From the NCBI GenBank assembly GCA_016703105.1, contig JADJCS010000014.1, positions 1-64,000 of the forward strand: a DNA stretch of 64,000 nt. Direction: 5' to 3'. This document shows positions 53,248 to 62,510 of this stretch, piece by piece. Origin of the DNA: Flavobacteriales bacterium (GTDB lineage Bacteria > Bacteroidota > Bacteroidia > Flavobacteriales_F > PHOS-HE28). The translations under genes were made by a program, and so were the position numbers. Position 1 is the stretch's first letter. Each line of letters starts with the position of its first letter. The notes beneath the pieces were generated by a model. It had not been told where the DNA came from. It made no database searches and was given only the letters and a program-made list of their open reading frames with translations.

Positions 53248-54720
53248 TCACGCTCGCCACAAGCCGCCGCGCTCTTTTCGCCATACTACTGCGCAGTAGC
53301 TGAGGAGAAGCACACCGCGCACGGCGTACTTCAGCACGCCATCCAACGGAAGCTGCTCGGCAGCCCACCACAGGAACACAGCACCTGCCATGTAGGCCAG
53401 CATGCGGCTCACGTTGTACGGGATAGGATAGTACCGTTGCCCCCACACATAGCTGATGATCGCCATGCTCGCATAACAGGCGAGCGTGGTCCATGCGGCG
53501 CCCATGTAGCCCATGCGCGGGATCAGCACAAAGAGCAGCACAAGTGTGATGGCCGCACCGATCAGCGCGATGGTGCCGCCGGCGCGCGTACGATCCGTGA
53601 GTTTGTACCACACGCTCTGGTTGTAGTAGATGCCAAGGAAGACGTTGGCCAGCATCAGGATCGGCACCACGCGCAATCCTTCGTGGTAGGCCGGGTTCGG
53701 GATGAACCACTTGAACAGATCGAGGAAGAGCATCACCAGCAGGAAGGCGCCCATGCATACGGCCACGAAGACGTTCATGATGTGCGCGAACGTGTGCTTG
53801 CTGTCCTTCTCCTTCGCATGGCTGAAGAAGAAAGGCTCCGCGCCCATGCGGAAGGCCTGGATGAAGAGCGTGATGAGGATCGCCAGCTTGTAGCACGCGC
53901 CATAGATGCCGATCTGTTCGTCCGCGATGGCCGCGGGCAGGAGGTGTTTCATCAACACCCGGTCTGCGGTCTCGTTGATCATGCCGGCCAATCCTGCGAG
54001 CAACAGCGGCGCACCGAAGGCGAGCATCGGCCGGAGCAGCTGCTTGTCGATGCCCAATTTGATCGGAGGCCACTCCGGCACGAGAAGGAGGAATTTCACC
54101 ACGCTGCTGATCAGGTTCGCGAGGAAGACGTAGCCCACGCCGAAGGCCGGATCGTACACGGCGTCGATCAACGCATTGGTCTCACCGGCGTTGTACTTCG
54201 GCAGGCAGTAGGCCAGGAAGAACACGTTGAGCGCGATGTTCACCAGCACGTTGATGATGTTCACCGCCGCGAACCGCCAGGCGCGTCCCTGCTGGCGCAA
54301 ACGCGCCATAGGCACAGCTGTTGCCGCATCAATGCCGATGATCAGCACCAGCATCAGCACCGACACACTATGCCCGGGATACCCGATGCCGCCTGCGATG
54401 TGCGACGCGAACAAGCAGCCGAGCAGTAGGAACACTGACGATGAAATGCTCAACGCCCAAGTAGCGGTCGAATAGACCCGAGGCGCGCCGTTGGGGTCTT
54501 TGCTCGCATAGCGGAAGAAGGTGGTCTCCATCCCGTAGGTGAGCACCACATTGAGCAATGCTGTCCAGGCATAGAGTGCGGTGATCACCCCGTACTCCGC
54601 AGGTGGGAACACGCCTTTGCTCGTATAGAGCGGCGTGAGCAGGTAGTTGAGGAAGCGCGCACCGATGCTGCTCAGCCCATAGATGGCCGTTTGCCCGGCG
54701 AGTTTGCGGAGGACGCTCAT
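53248..54720 (-). CDS. Polysaccharide/oligosaccharide flippase (MOP superfamily, Wzx-like)
   Basis: A 490-residue membrane protein with about 12-14 helices of the multidrug/oligosaccharidyl-lipid/polysaccharide (MOP) superfamily: MSVLRKLAGQTAIYGLSSIG, TYGMETTFFRYASKDPNGAP and LANVFLGIYYNQSVWYKLTD. Such proteins flip lipid-linked saccharides across the inner membrane. Its first 17 codons recur, with changes, at 55032-55082 as the start of a small lipoprotein gene. Its ATG overlaps that lipoprotein's stop by ATGA. Confidence 0.9.
   Translation of the reverse strand: MSVLRKLAGQTAIYGLSSIGARFLNYLLTPLYTSKGVFPPAEYGVITALYAWTALLNVVLTYGMETTFFRYASKDPNGAPRVYSTATWALSISSSVFLLLGCLFASHIAGGIGYPGHSVSVLMLVLIIGIDAATAVPMARLRQQGRAWRFAAVNIINVLVNIALNVFFLAYCLPKYNAGETNALIDAVYDPAFGVGYVFLANLISSVVKFLLLVPEWPPIKLGIDKQLLRPMLAFGAPLLLAGLAGMINETADRVLMKHLLPAAIADEQIGIYGACYKLAILITLFIQAFRMGAEPFFFSHAKEKDSKHTFAHIMNVFVAVCMGAFLLVMLFLDLFKWFIPNPAYHEGLRVVPILMLANVFLGIYYNQSVWYKLTDRTRAGGTIALIGAAITLVLLFVLIPRMGYMGAAWTTLACYASMAIISYVWGQRYYPIPYNVSRMLAYMAGAVFLWWAAEQLPLDGVLKYAVRGVLLLSYCAVVWRKERGGLWRA
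54670..54720 (-). repeat. Duplicated 51-base segment, flippase copy (codons 1-17)
   Basis: The first 17 codons of the flippase. The partner is at 55032-55082 in the same orientation, with 45 of 51 bases identical and one amino-acid change besides the ATG/GTG start (Tyr to Lys). Most other differences are synonymous, so the copy has diverged while both copies are translated. Confidence 0.8.
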
Positions 54721-55082
54721 TCTGGCATACGCGTGAGCGATAACGTCTTGTTGGGTTCGATAAGCAGAACCTGATCACGATCCACCCACTCTACTTTGTA
54801 CATGGTCGTATCCATCAATTCCCCTATCAGCCCCAGAGAGTCGCCGAGGATGAAGTAGGTCACGCGAGAAAGATTGGCGCCCTCAGGAGGACGCGGTTCT
54901 GCCCAACTTCTAAATCCTCCCTTTTCATTGAACTGAGCAATGCCCGTTTTGCCGTGCTCCAGTGGCGTGCTCCATGTTCCAACTATCCCATCTTCAGTCT
55001 CAATAACACAACCCGTCAGGACGAAGGCAATGCTTAGCCCCTTGATGGCCGTCTGCCCGGCGAGTTTTCGGAGGACGCTCAC
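54717..55082 (-). CDS. Small lipoprotein whose N-terminus is a copy of the flippase start (chimeric gene)
   Basis: A 121-residue protein starting at GTG 55082. Residues 1-17 (MSVLRKLAGQTAIKGLS) copy the flippase N-terminus; these run into SIAFVLTGC, a hydrophobic stretch and lipobox, so the copied piece now serves as the charged n-region of a lipoprotein signal. The mature part (VIETEDGIVGTWSTP, then GFRSWAEPRPPEGANLSRVT) resembles the small GTW/lipocalin-like domain also present in the next gene. No other in-frame start precedes the lipobox. It is co-oriented with the flippase and overlaps it by ATGA. Function is unknown. Confidence 0.7.
   Translation of the reverse strand: MSVLRKLAGQTAIKGLSIAFVLTGCVIETEDGIVGTWSTPLEHGKTGIAQFNEKGGFRSWAEPRPPEGANLSRVTYFILGDSLGLIGELMDTTMYKVEWVDRDQVLLIEPNKTLSLTRMPE
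55032..55082 (-). repeat. Duplicated 51-base segment, lipoprotein copy
   Basis: The second copy of the flippase 5' end, 362 bases upstream of the first. It supplies the start codon (GTG) and the first 17 codons of the small lipoprotein. Confidence 0.8.
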
Positions 55083-55089
55083 TTTTACC

Positions 55090-55503
55090 TTATTGGCGCA
55101 CTCTGGTTATGGTCGCTCGAGCCTTGTGGTGGTCAGATCCTGATTCCATGACCACAGTATCCGAGCCGAACCAAGTCAGTTTGCCAGAGAATTTTGCCAA
55201 TCCATGCCAGGAGACTTTGTTGGGAAGAGAATCGAGCTCCAAGAACGGCTCGCTGGACCGCACAAGTTGAAAAACCGAGTCACCCTGAACCCAGAACGTT
55301 CCTTGAACCTTAGTCTCCCCGTTAATACTTCGAAAGAAAGTGGAATCGGCAGAATACACTTCAAAAGCACCACGAGATAGTGAGAGAGAGTCTGTCGGAA
55401 GCCAACGGCCAATGAGCGATGGCCGGTCGTTCTCGCACGAACAAAAGAAAAGCGCAACGAGCACCAACCCATTGATCAATCGTAGGACTATCCGATGAAA
55501 CAC
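55090..55503 (-). CDS. Small hypothetical lipoprotein
   Basis: A protein of about 137 residues. GTG 55503, two bases after the enoyl-CoA hydratase stop, starts VFHRIVLRLINGLVLVALFF with lipobox FCSC; in-frame sequence upstream is hydratase DNA. The mature part (ENDRPSLIGRWLPTDSLSLS, then FWVQGDSVFQLVRSS) has the GxW and beta-strand pattern of lipocalin-like Bacteroidota lipoproteins and shares this with its downstream neighbour. Composition is less GC-rich than the surrounding genes, which may indicate transfer. Function is unknown. Confidence 0.65.
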   Translation of the reverse strand: MFHRIVLRLINGLVLVALFFCSCENDRPSLIGRWLPTDSLSLSRGAFEVYSADSTFFRSINGETKVQGTFWVQGDSVFQLVRSSEPFLELDSLPNKVSWHGLAKFSGKLTWFGSDTVVMESGSDHHKARATITRVRQ

Positions 55504-55505
55504 AC

Positions 55506-56294
55506 TTACGCCCCCGTGAAATTCGCCTGCCGCTTCTCCATGAACGCACTCGTGCCCTCCTTGAAGTCCGCCGTACCGAAGCACTTGCCGAACTCCTCGA
55601 TCTCGCGTTCCATGCCGTTCACCCCGGGCTCGTAGCCGGCGTTCACCGCGCGGATGGCGGCGGCGAGGGCGGTGGGGCTGTTGCGTGCGATCTTACTAGC
55701 CAGCTCCTGGCAGGTGGAGAGCAGTTGGTCCGGTGGTACAACGTGGTTCACCAGCCCCCATTGCAGGGCCTCTTCCGCGGGATCGAAACCCATATTGCCC
55801 ATCATGGTCATCTCCAGAGCCTTCCCTTTGCCCACCAAACGCGCGAGCCTTTGCGTACCGCCGTACCCGGGGATCACGCCTAGCGAGACCTCGGGCAGAC
55901 CGAACTTGGCGGTCTGGCTCGCCACGCGGAAGTGGCAGGCCATGGCTAGTTCCAAACCACCGCCGAGGGCGAATCCGTTCACGGCGGCGATCACGGGCTT
56001 GCTCATGCGTTCCACATGGTCGAAAAGCTTGTGCTGGCCGTCGGCGCTCAAGGCCTTGCCTTCTTCGACGGCGAAGTGCGCGAACTCCTTGATGTCCGCG
56101 CCGGCGACGAAAGCCTTCGGCCCGCTGCCGGTGATGATCAGCACGCGCACGTTCTTGTCCGCATCCGCCTCGCTCAAGGCGCGATCGAGCTCATCGATCG
56201 TGTCGCGGTTCAGCGCGTTTAGTTGCTGCGGTCGGTTGATGGTGATGGTGCGGACGCCTTCCGCATCGTTGATGAGCAGGTTGTTGTAGGGCAT
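55506..56294 (-). CDS. Enoyl-CoA hydratase/isomerase family (crotonase)
   Basis: A 262-residue crotonase that hydrates 2-enoyl-CoA in beta-oxidation or butyrate-type pathways. The CoA/oxyanion segment is GSGPKAFVAGADIKEFAHFA; both catalytic glutamates are present: E115 (NGFALGGGLELAMACH) and E135 (FGLPEVSLGVIPGYGG). Length is standard. Downstream of the toxin-antitoxin pair, same strand. Confidence 0.94.
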   Translation of the reverse strand: MPYNNLLINDAEGVRTITINRPQQLNALNRDTIDELDRALSEADADKNVRVLIITGSGPKAFVAGADIKEFAHFAVEEGKALSADGQHKLFDHVERMSKPVIAAVNGFALGGGLELAMACHFRVASQTAKFGLPEVSLGVIPGYGGTQRLARLVGKGKALEMTMMGNMGFDPAEEALQWGLVNHVVPPDQLLSTCQELASKIARNSPTALAAAIRAVNAGYEPGVNGMEREIEEFGKCFGTADFKEGTSAFMEKRQANFTGA

Positions 56295-56313
56295 CAGTAC
56301 GTATGTATCTGCG

Positions 56314-56613
56314 TCATCCTCGCATGCGCGAGGGGTGTTGTTTGGTGTCGAAAAAGTCGGTGATATGAATGACCTCGCCGATGATGCGGTAGATGATCTT
56401 GTACCGGCCGAGCAGCAGGAAACGGTGGCCTTCGTTCAGTTCTGCCAAGTGCGGTTCAGGTGGCCCCTTGAGCGGCTCTGCGAGCAACTCGTTGGCTCGA
56501 AGGAGTAATCGTTCTTCCACCTTCTCAGCACGTTCGACGGAAGATCCGTCACGGATGCGCTTCCAGATGCCTAATAGGCGCTGCCGCGCCGAGGTCGAAA
56601 CCTCGAGCGTCAT
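56314..56613 (-). CDS. RelE/ParE-superfamily toxin
   Basis: A 99-residue protein with the RelE/ParE pattern: an N-terminal helix pair (TLEVSTSARQRLLGIWKRIR), then a strand region LGRYKIIYRIIGEVIHITDF, where Arg/Tyr residues normally contact the ribosome or gyrase. The C-terminus (DTKQHPSRMRG) resembles ParE/RelE ends. It overlaps the antitoxin gene by four bases, antitoxin first, as usual. The target is not determined. Confidence 0.85.
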   Translation of the reverse strand: MTLEVSTSARQRLLGIWKRIRDGSSVERAEKVEERLLLRANELLAEPLKGPPEPHLAELNEGHRFLLLGRYKIIYRIIGEVIHITDFFDTKQHPSRMRG

Positions 56614-56840
56614 GTCTTGCCCTTTTCTTCGTTCATCCAGCGCTTCACTTCTTCCACGCTGTGTGTTCTACCTGCAGCGATATCCTCATCGCTGAGCCGG
56701 GCCATCCGGACCATGTCTTCGACCGCTTCTTGGCCAAGCGACTGCTCGGTGATGAAAGCCTCCCAAGATTCGAGGAGCCTTCTGTCCTGCGTGCTGTCGA
56801 TGATGCGTTTCAGCTTATTGCGGAGGTCGAGCGTGGTCAT
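56610..56840 (-). CDS. Antitoxin of the RelE/ParE-type pair
   Basis: A 76-residue acidic/helical protein (MTTLDLRNKLKRIIDSTQDR) ending in SVEEVKRWMNEEKGKT, the common tail of antitoxins that wrap a RelE/ParE toxin. It overlaps the toxin by ATGA and also overlaps the stop of the upstream histidine kinase gene, so it appears to be read from the kinase transcript. A promoter of its own was not seen. Confidence 0.82.
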   Translation of the reverse strand: MTTLDLRNKLKRIIDSTQDRRLLESWEAFITEQSLGQEAVEDMVRMARLSDEDIAAGRTHSVEEVKRWMNEEKGKT

Positions 56841-59800
56841 GTGCTGACGGTCTTGCCCAAAGGTAGTGTCACGAAGAACGACGTTCCAAAACCCTCGATT
56901 GTCTCGAACCGGACACTGCCACCGGCCTGTTCCACCATTCGCTTCACCATGGCCAGACCCAGGCCCATGCCGCTGGTCTTGGTGGTGAAGCTGGGGGTGA
57001 ATATGCGGTCGCGCACATCTTCCGCGATGCCGGTCCCGTTGTCGCGTACTTCTGCGACGGCCTGTCCATGCTCTTGCCGAAGCACCACACGGACCGATCC
57101 GTCGCGGTCGTTCGGGATCGCCTGTAACGCGTTCTGGAGCAGGTTGTTGAAGACACGCAACAGATGCTCGCGATCGGCAAGTACCGGGATAGGGCCGCTC
57201 GCATCGAGGGTCAAGTGCAGGTTGGGGTGACCGTGGAACAGACCGATCGCTGCGGAGACCACGTCGCGCAGGTCCAAGGGCTCGGGGCGGGCGGGCGGCA
57301 TCTGTGCGAAGTGTGAGAACTCACCCGCGATGCGTCCCAGCACATCGATCTGCTGGACCAGTGCGGTGGTGAAACGGTCGAGGCGTTCGCGTGCGTCGCT
57401 CGCACCGGGGTCCCAGGTGCGTTGGAAGTGCTGCACGTTCAATTTCATCGGGGTGAGCGGGTTCTTGATCTCGTGCGCCACCTGCCGCGCCATTTCGCGC
57501 CAGGCGCTTTCGCGTTCGCTGCGGGCGAGCTTCTCCGCGCTTTCGCGCAGTTCCTCCACTTTGTTGTTGTACACTTCCACAAGTCGGCCTACCTCATCCT
57601 GCCCGCGGTAGCGCAGCGGCACGTTCGCCCCGGTGAGCGCCACACGGCGCAGGCTCTCCTTCAGCACATCCAACGGTCGCGTGGTCCAGTTGCTAATGAA
57701 CACCGCCACCAGCACGCTGAGGGCGAAGAGCAGCACGAAGAGGTTGGCAACAGCCACGTACACGGCAGCGCGATCGCGGTCCTGCTGGGCTTGGTCGGCG
57801 AAGGAGGGCAGACCGAGATAGCCGAGCAGAACGCCGCGGTCGTCACGCAGCGGCATATAGGCCGCGCGGTGTACGGCCTTACCCAGGGCTTCCTCATGCA
57901 CGAACATGTTCGAACCGCGGATCGCCAATTCGAGATACGCGGCGGGGTCCATCCGTCTTCCGAGCAACCCGGCGGAGAACAGTTGCGGCCGCGAGGAGGA
58001 CAACACCTGGCCATCGCGGCGGTAAACGTGGATGTCCGTGAAGAAGATGTTGCTGAGGCGCCCCAGCACATGGTCCAGATAGGCGTTACGGTCACCTGCC
58101 AGCGGCGCCGTGCCATCCAATCTGCGCTGTAGTTCAACATGCACCGAGCGGGTTTTTTCCACCAGGGCCGCAGTGCTTCGTTCGGCATAGGAACCGCTGA
58201 GGAGCCGCTGTGTACCAAGGCCGAAGAAAACCAGCCCGATCACCGTGAAGGAAACCAAGGCGAGGCGGACCTTTCCAGCGATGCTCACCGATGGTAGTCC
58301 GCGGTTCCGGACCACGGCGACGACGCCGAAGACCAGCACGAACAACAGACTGAAGAAGGCAAAGAGGTAGCTGAACCCCGTGGCTTTGTCCACCCAGGTG
58401 ACCTCTGGCACGCTCAGCACCAAGAGCGATCCTGCGGGGTCTCCGTAGGGGATGAGGGCATGGTCGGCGACCTGTATGGGTGCCGTACGCACCGGGTCCC
58501 AGTGCAGGGGGAACACTGTGGCTCCGGAACCTTCCACCAGTTGCCCGCTCTCGTAGCGTGCACGATCGTAGCGGTCGATGCGCTGGTCGAGCGGGTCGCT
58601 ACCGGCCAGCAGCAACTCCGGAAAGCCGAGCCCTTCCGGCACCAAACGCGGATGGAGTTCGACGATGAGCTGGGCAGGTCCCAGTGTGTCCGTCGGCATG
58701 ATCGCTACGCGAGCATGGTAGAAGGGGCGGTTGTCGGCACCATGCTCCACATGCAGATCGGGCATGTCGGTGATGGCCACCGAACGGCCCGGAATGGACA
58801 AGGCGCCGGACCCGATGAAAGGTGGTGTGGCATCTGTCGCGCATCGCGGAATTCCGTCGGTGCCGAAAGCATAGAGCCGAACGTCGTAGCGCTCCCAATA
58901 GCCGGAGAAGCGTTCTTGCCGCACCAAGCGGTCCAGGTCAGCGGCGGTGCAAGGCATCGAGTCCGTGAGCGAAGCATACAGGATCGGATCCGTGCGCAGT
59001 TGAGGAGCGAGTTCACGGAACATCTGCTCCACCACGGGATCTTCCTGGCTCAGCAGCCGTTCGGCCACGGCCGTGCGTTGCCGTTCCTCCCTTTCCCGAA
59101 CCGAACGCGTGAGCAGGTGGGCGGTGAACGCCGAGAGCACCGCCAGGGCCAGTACCGCCTCAGCGAATCCCAGCCGGTGTACCCGTCCGAAGTACGCCAC
59201 GGCGAGCAAGGGCCATGGCCAGAGCACATGCACCGTATCCAACACGCCCGCCCAATGGTGCAGCGCGATCGAGAACAGGAGCATGGGTAGTGCTACCCCC
59301 ACCACATACTTCATCGGTACCGTATGGGCCAATGAACGGACCCAGGTATCCGCCAACAAACACCATCCCCCAAAGAAGATGGCCGCGCCGCAGAGAGCAA
59401 GCGCGCTGTAGGGATCGAAGCCCTCGACATGTTGGAGATCGAGTTCGAGCCGGCTGTCGGTAACAAGGCCTTGTACCAGCCCGGTAAGCCACGCTGCGAC
59501 CACGAGCAGGACGGCGAGCCATGCGATGTTCCATAAATGTCCGATATGCGGAGCCGCAACAAGGGTACCGCGCAATGTGTTTCGGACGAAGAGTACGATA
59601 CACAGGAAGAGCCCTGCGTTCAGGAGGAAGTCCCCAAGCGAAGGGAATACGAAGGACGTGGCGTACAGGACCGGATCGAAAAGGGTAAAAGTGTCCTGGT
59701 CCGGGAAGGTGCGGTAGGTCAATCCAGGCCAACGGGCCAGAAGAAGAACGCCAAGGAAAGCAAGTACCCCGGTAGCGACGTTCGTTTTCTCGGCAAGTCG

Positions 59801-60469
59801 CATGGAGGTGCGCCAGAAAGCGACGACAACGAGGCATGTCCCGAGCAGCAGCAGCAGTGAACGAACGATGGGCCAACCTCCCCCAGGCCCGGGTTCGTCC
59901 GGCAATGCCGTTCGGAACATCACTTGGCCCTCGCCGTCGCGCACTACCGGACCAAGCCCTGGACCGGCCTCGGCCACAAGCCCGTGCAACAACCCCAAAC
60001 TGGATGCGAAGCCCTTCGTTAGGTAGCGGTTCTCGATAGGTGGGGCATACCAGACCAAGCGCAGTCCATGGAGACGATAAGGGCCGTTGCTCACCTCGGC
60101 ATGGAGATACGTCCCATCCGGCAGTTGCGCATGACCGGCCACATCCCGATAGAGCGGTCCACCTTCCGCCGGGGCTCGGCTGGTCCAGAATACAAGTGAG
60201 TCATGTTGGAACACGAAAAGTTCCACTCCGGTGCGGGTATCCATCAATCGATCCCCTTGCCTGTGGATCAGGCTGTCGAGGCCTTCGACATCTAGATCCG
60301 CAGCGACCGATCGGACCTGGGCCCGAAGGGCACTGGCCGCTTTGTTCACGGCCTGCTGAAGTCGTTCGGTGCGCGTGGCCAGGACCGCATCGTCATCGGG
60401 TCCCGTTAGCCCCCATGACAGGGCGCACAACACAGCTCCGAGAAGGAAGGGGAGAAGGAAACGACGCAT
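56837..60469 (-). CDS. Large membrane sensor histidine kinase, NtrY-like
   Basis: A 1210-residue sensor kinase. ATG 60469 begins a membrane segment (MRRFLLPFLLGAVLCALSWG). The protein has about ten predicted helices in blocks separated by two large extracytoplasmic regions, then a HAMP-like segment (NWTTRPLDVLKESLRRVALT), the HisKA phosphoacceptor H999 (QVAHEIKNPLTPMKLNVQHF) and an HATPase domain (FNNLLQNALQAIPNDRDGSV, VRDNGTGIAEDV, SGMGLGLAMVKRMVEQAGG). The domain order and the HEIKNPLTP motif are those of NtrY-type kinases. No response regulator is adjacent in the window. Its stop overlaps the antitoxin start. Signal unknown. Confidence 0.88.
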   Translation of the reverse strand: MRRFLLPFLLGAVLCALSWGLTGPDDDAVLATRTERLQQAVNKAASALRAQVRSVAADLDVEGLDSLIHRQGDRLMDTRTGVELFVFQHDSLVFWTSRAPAEGGPLYRDVAGHAQLPDGTYLHAEVSNGPYRLHGLRLVWYAPPIENRYLTKGFASSLGLLHGLVAEAGPGLGPVVRDGEGQVMFRTALPDEPGPGGGWPIVRSLLLLLGTCLVVVAFWRTSMRLAEKTNVATGVLAFLGVLLLARWPGLTYRTFPDQDTFTLFDPVLYATSFVFPSLGDFLLNAGLFLCIVLFVRNTLRGTLVAAPHIGHLWNIAWLAVLLVVAAWLTGLVQGLVTDSRLELDLQHVEGFDPYSALALCGAAIFFGGWCLLADTWVRSLAHTVPMKYVVGVALPMLLFSIALHHWAGVLDTVHVLWPWPLLAVAYFGRVHRLGFAEAVLALAVLSAFTAHLLTRSVREREERQRTAVAERLLSQEDPVVEQMFRELAPQLRTDPILYASLTDSMPCTAADLDRLVRQERFSGYWERYDVRLYAFGTDGIPRCATDATPPFIGSGALSIPGRSVAITDMPDLHVEHGADNRPFYHARVAIMPTDTLGPAQLIVELHPRLVPEGLGFPELLLAGSDPLDQRIDRYDRARYESGQLVEGSGATVFPLHWDPVRTAPIQVADHALIPYGDPAGSLLVLSVPEVTWVDKATGFSYLFAFFSLLFVLVFGVVAVVRNRGLPSVSIAGKVRLALVSFTVIGLVFFGLGTQRLLSGSYAERSTAALVEKTRSVHVELQRRLDGTAPLAGDRNAYLDHVLGRLSNIFFTDIHVYRRDGQVLSSSRPQLFSAGLLGRRMDPAAYLELAIRGSNMFVHEEALGKAVHRAAYMPLRDDRGVLLGYLGLPSFADQAQQDRDRAAVYVAVANLFVLLFALSVLVAVFISNWTTRPLDVLKESLRRVALTGANVPLRYRGQDEVGRLVEVYNNKVEELRESAEKLARSERESAWREMARQVAHEIKNPLTPMKLNVQHFQRTWDPGASDARERLDRFTTALVQQIDVLGRIAGEFSHFAQMPPARPEPLDLRDVVSAAIGLFHGHPNLHLTLDASGPIPVLADREHLLRVFNNLLQNALQAIPNDRDGSVRVVLRQEHGQAVAEVRDNGTGIAEDVRDRIFTPSFTTKTSGMGLGLAMVKRMVEQAGGSVRFETIEGFGTSFFVTLPLGKTVST

Positions 60470-60675
60470 GTGGGCCTGTCGGCCTTTAGGCCCCCGCCAA
60501 AATACGCACGCACCAAATTGGCGATGACATACGCTGCTCCTCAATGGGATCACCCGCAAGAGGTGCCGAGCTTTCGCAACGAGCGACCACAGGAACGCTC
60601 ACATCCCGGTACATCAGAGGGGCTCTAGGTCCGCGCCAATGCAGGGTGGACCGAGTGAGGGATCCGCTAACGGGC

Positions 60676-62510
60676 TCACCGTTCTATGACCACGCGTTCG
60701 GTACGATGCGCCCGATCATTGCCAATGATCGCGGTGTAAGTGCCTGCGGGAAGGTGACCAAGGTCCATGGTCACCATGCCCGTCATGGGAGTTCGGCTCG
60801 ACCATACCACACGGCCGGACGCATCCACCATTTGGACCATGCTAGGGAGTGTGGCTTCGAGGCGCAGCGTGAAGCGACCGTTGCTTGGGTTGGGCATTAC
60901 GCGTGGGGCGGAAACCTGCGACCAGGTCACGCCGCGCACGCTGGATCGTTCTTGTTCGCCGTTATGATCGACTTGCACCAGCCGATAGTAGGACGCGCCA
61001 TCCAAGGGTTCCTTGTCCCAGAAGGAATAGTCCGTTGGCTGAAGGATGGTGCCTTGGCCATCCACCTGTCCGATCGGCGACCATTCCAGAAGGTCGCTCG
61101 AGCGTTGCACCACGAAGTGGTCATTGTCCATTTCGGTGGCGGTGGACCAGGCGAGCTCCACGCCCATCGGTGGCACGGCCTCCGCGTCGAAACGGACCAG
61201 CTCCACTGGCAATGGGGTTTGGTAGGTGTCGATCGTGCCCAACGTGAACCTTCGCGCGTTCGCGAGTTGGGTGACCCCCGTGAACCGGTAGATGTTCCCG
61301 CCCACTGCGGTCGGCGGACCGATGGGCGTTTCGTCGGCGAAGATCCCATCGTTGTCCGTGTCCACCAGCAAGCGGATATCGGTGGTGGTTATAGGCGTGA
61401 TGCCGGTGAGGTCGAATTCCATCGTCACCGTTCCGACATCCACTGCCGTGCTTCCGGTCGCATTCACTTCGCTCACCCGCCAAGTACGATACCACCGCCC
61501 TTGTATTCCGGGCGGAAGGTCCACCGAACCCCAGGTCCCCATGATGTCATTGTCATGCCCCCACATCATGAACTCGTTATTGCCGAGACTGGTGGCATTG
61601 TAGATGCGCACGATACCGGTGCCGCGCGAATCGAGCTGCAGATTGTTCGCGTCCACCCGTCCTATTCCCGCGACATCGTGGTCGTAGTCGCCATTGACCC
61701 CATTGTCCATTTGGTAGATCTCGTTCGCGCCGAGCGCGATGCCGTATTTCGCTGCCAGGTAATTGGCGATCAAATAGCGGTGCGCGGTGTTCACCCGGTT
61801 GTTGAACATGATCACCTCGGCGATATCACCATCCAGGTTCCAGCCAACGGAACCGCTGGTATTTCCTATGCGTAAGGGCTGGTTGTTCGTCTGGGGTAGC
61901 TGCAACAGGTTCACATCCGAATGGATGCTCACCCCATTGCGATAGACCGTCCTGGCGGGGAACAATCCGAAGATCACGTTGTTCGTATACTGCTCCAGGG
62001 TGAAGGCAGGGCTCGTTACATTGGCCATGGTGGTGGGTGCGCTGAAAAGCGTCCAGATGTCGTAGATGGGAAGTTGGAGCGCGTTTGTGGCGGTGCTCCA
62101 TAGGCCGTAGTTGCACTGCGTGCTGCTTCCCTTGCTAAACCAAACGTTGTTGCTCTTAGCCGCATCCACCGCGTTCACGATGAAAAAGTCCCACCCGGTA
62201 AGGTCCAGGTTGTTCTGGTCCGGCACAAGGAGTTGATCATCGATCCCATCGAAATCGATCGTAGGATAGCCGTTCTGAGAGCCCCTACCACCGCGGGCCT
62301 TTGGGCGGGTTGACCGACCGCGAACGTCGCGTGGTTGTTGTTGCCGGAGCGATCGTTCCATGTATCCACGAACCCGCCGGTCTGGTTGACGCCGTTGTCC
62401 GCCCTTAGCCAGAGCACATTGTTCGCTGCGGATCCCACACCCGCGGGGCCGTTCTGTGCGGCAAGCCCAAGTTGGATCAGGGTGCAGAGGAGGATGAAGT
62501 GGTGCCGCAT
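60676..62510 (-). CDS. Secreted LamG-like protein with T9SS sorting domain (frameshifted)
   Basis: ATG 62510 begins a signal peptide (MRHHFILLCTLIQLGLAAQN) and a first stretch with ANNVLWLRADNGVNQTGGFV and WNDRSGNNNHATFAVGQPAQ, typical of LamG-type concanavalin domains. The frame changes near 62277-62285 beside a CCCC run; the continuing frame has NGYPTIDFDGIDDQLLVPDQ and RYLIANYLAAKYGIALGANE, a C-terminal Ig-like region and a T9SS sorting domain (RVMPNPSNGRFTLRLEATLP, GTYTAIIGND). The natural protein is about 610 residues, exported. Ligand unknown. Confidence 0.82.

Noticed and set aside
54717..55082. Reading the lipoprotein frame as a broken second flippase
   Set aside because: Only the first 17 codons match the flippase; the rest is a complete lipoprotein with lipobox and clean stop.
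60544..61875. Open frame of 443 codons on the plus strand
   Set aside because: It is opposite the LamG/T9SS gene, which has clear domain motifs.
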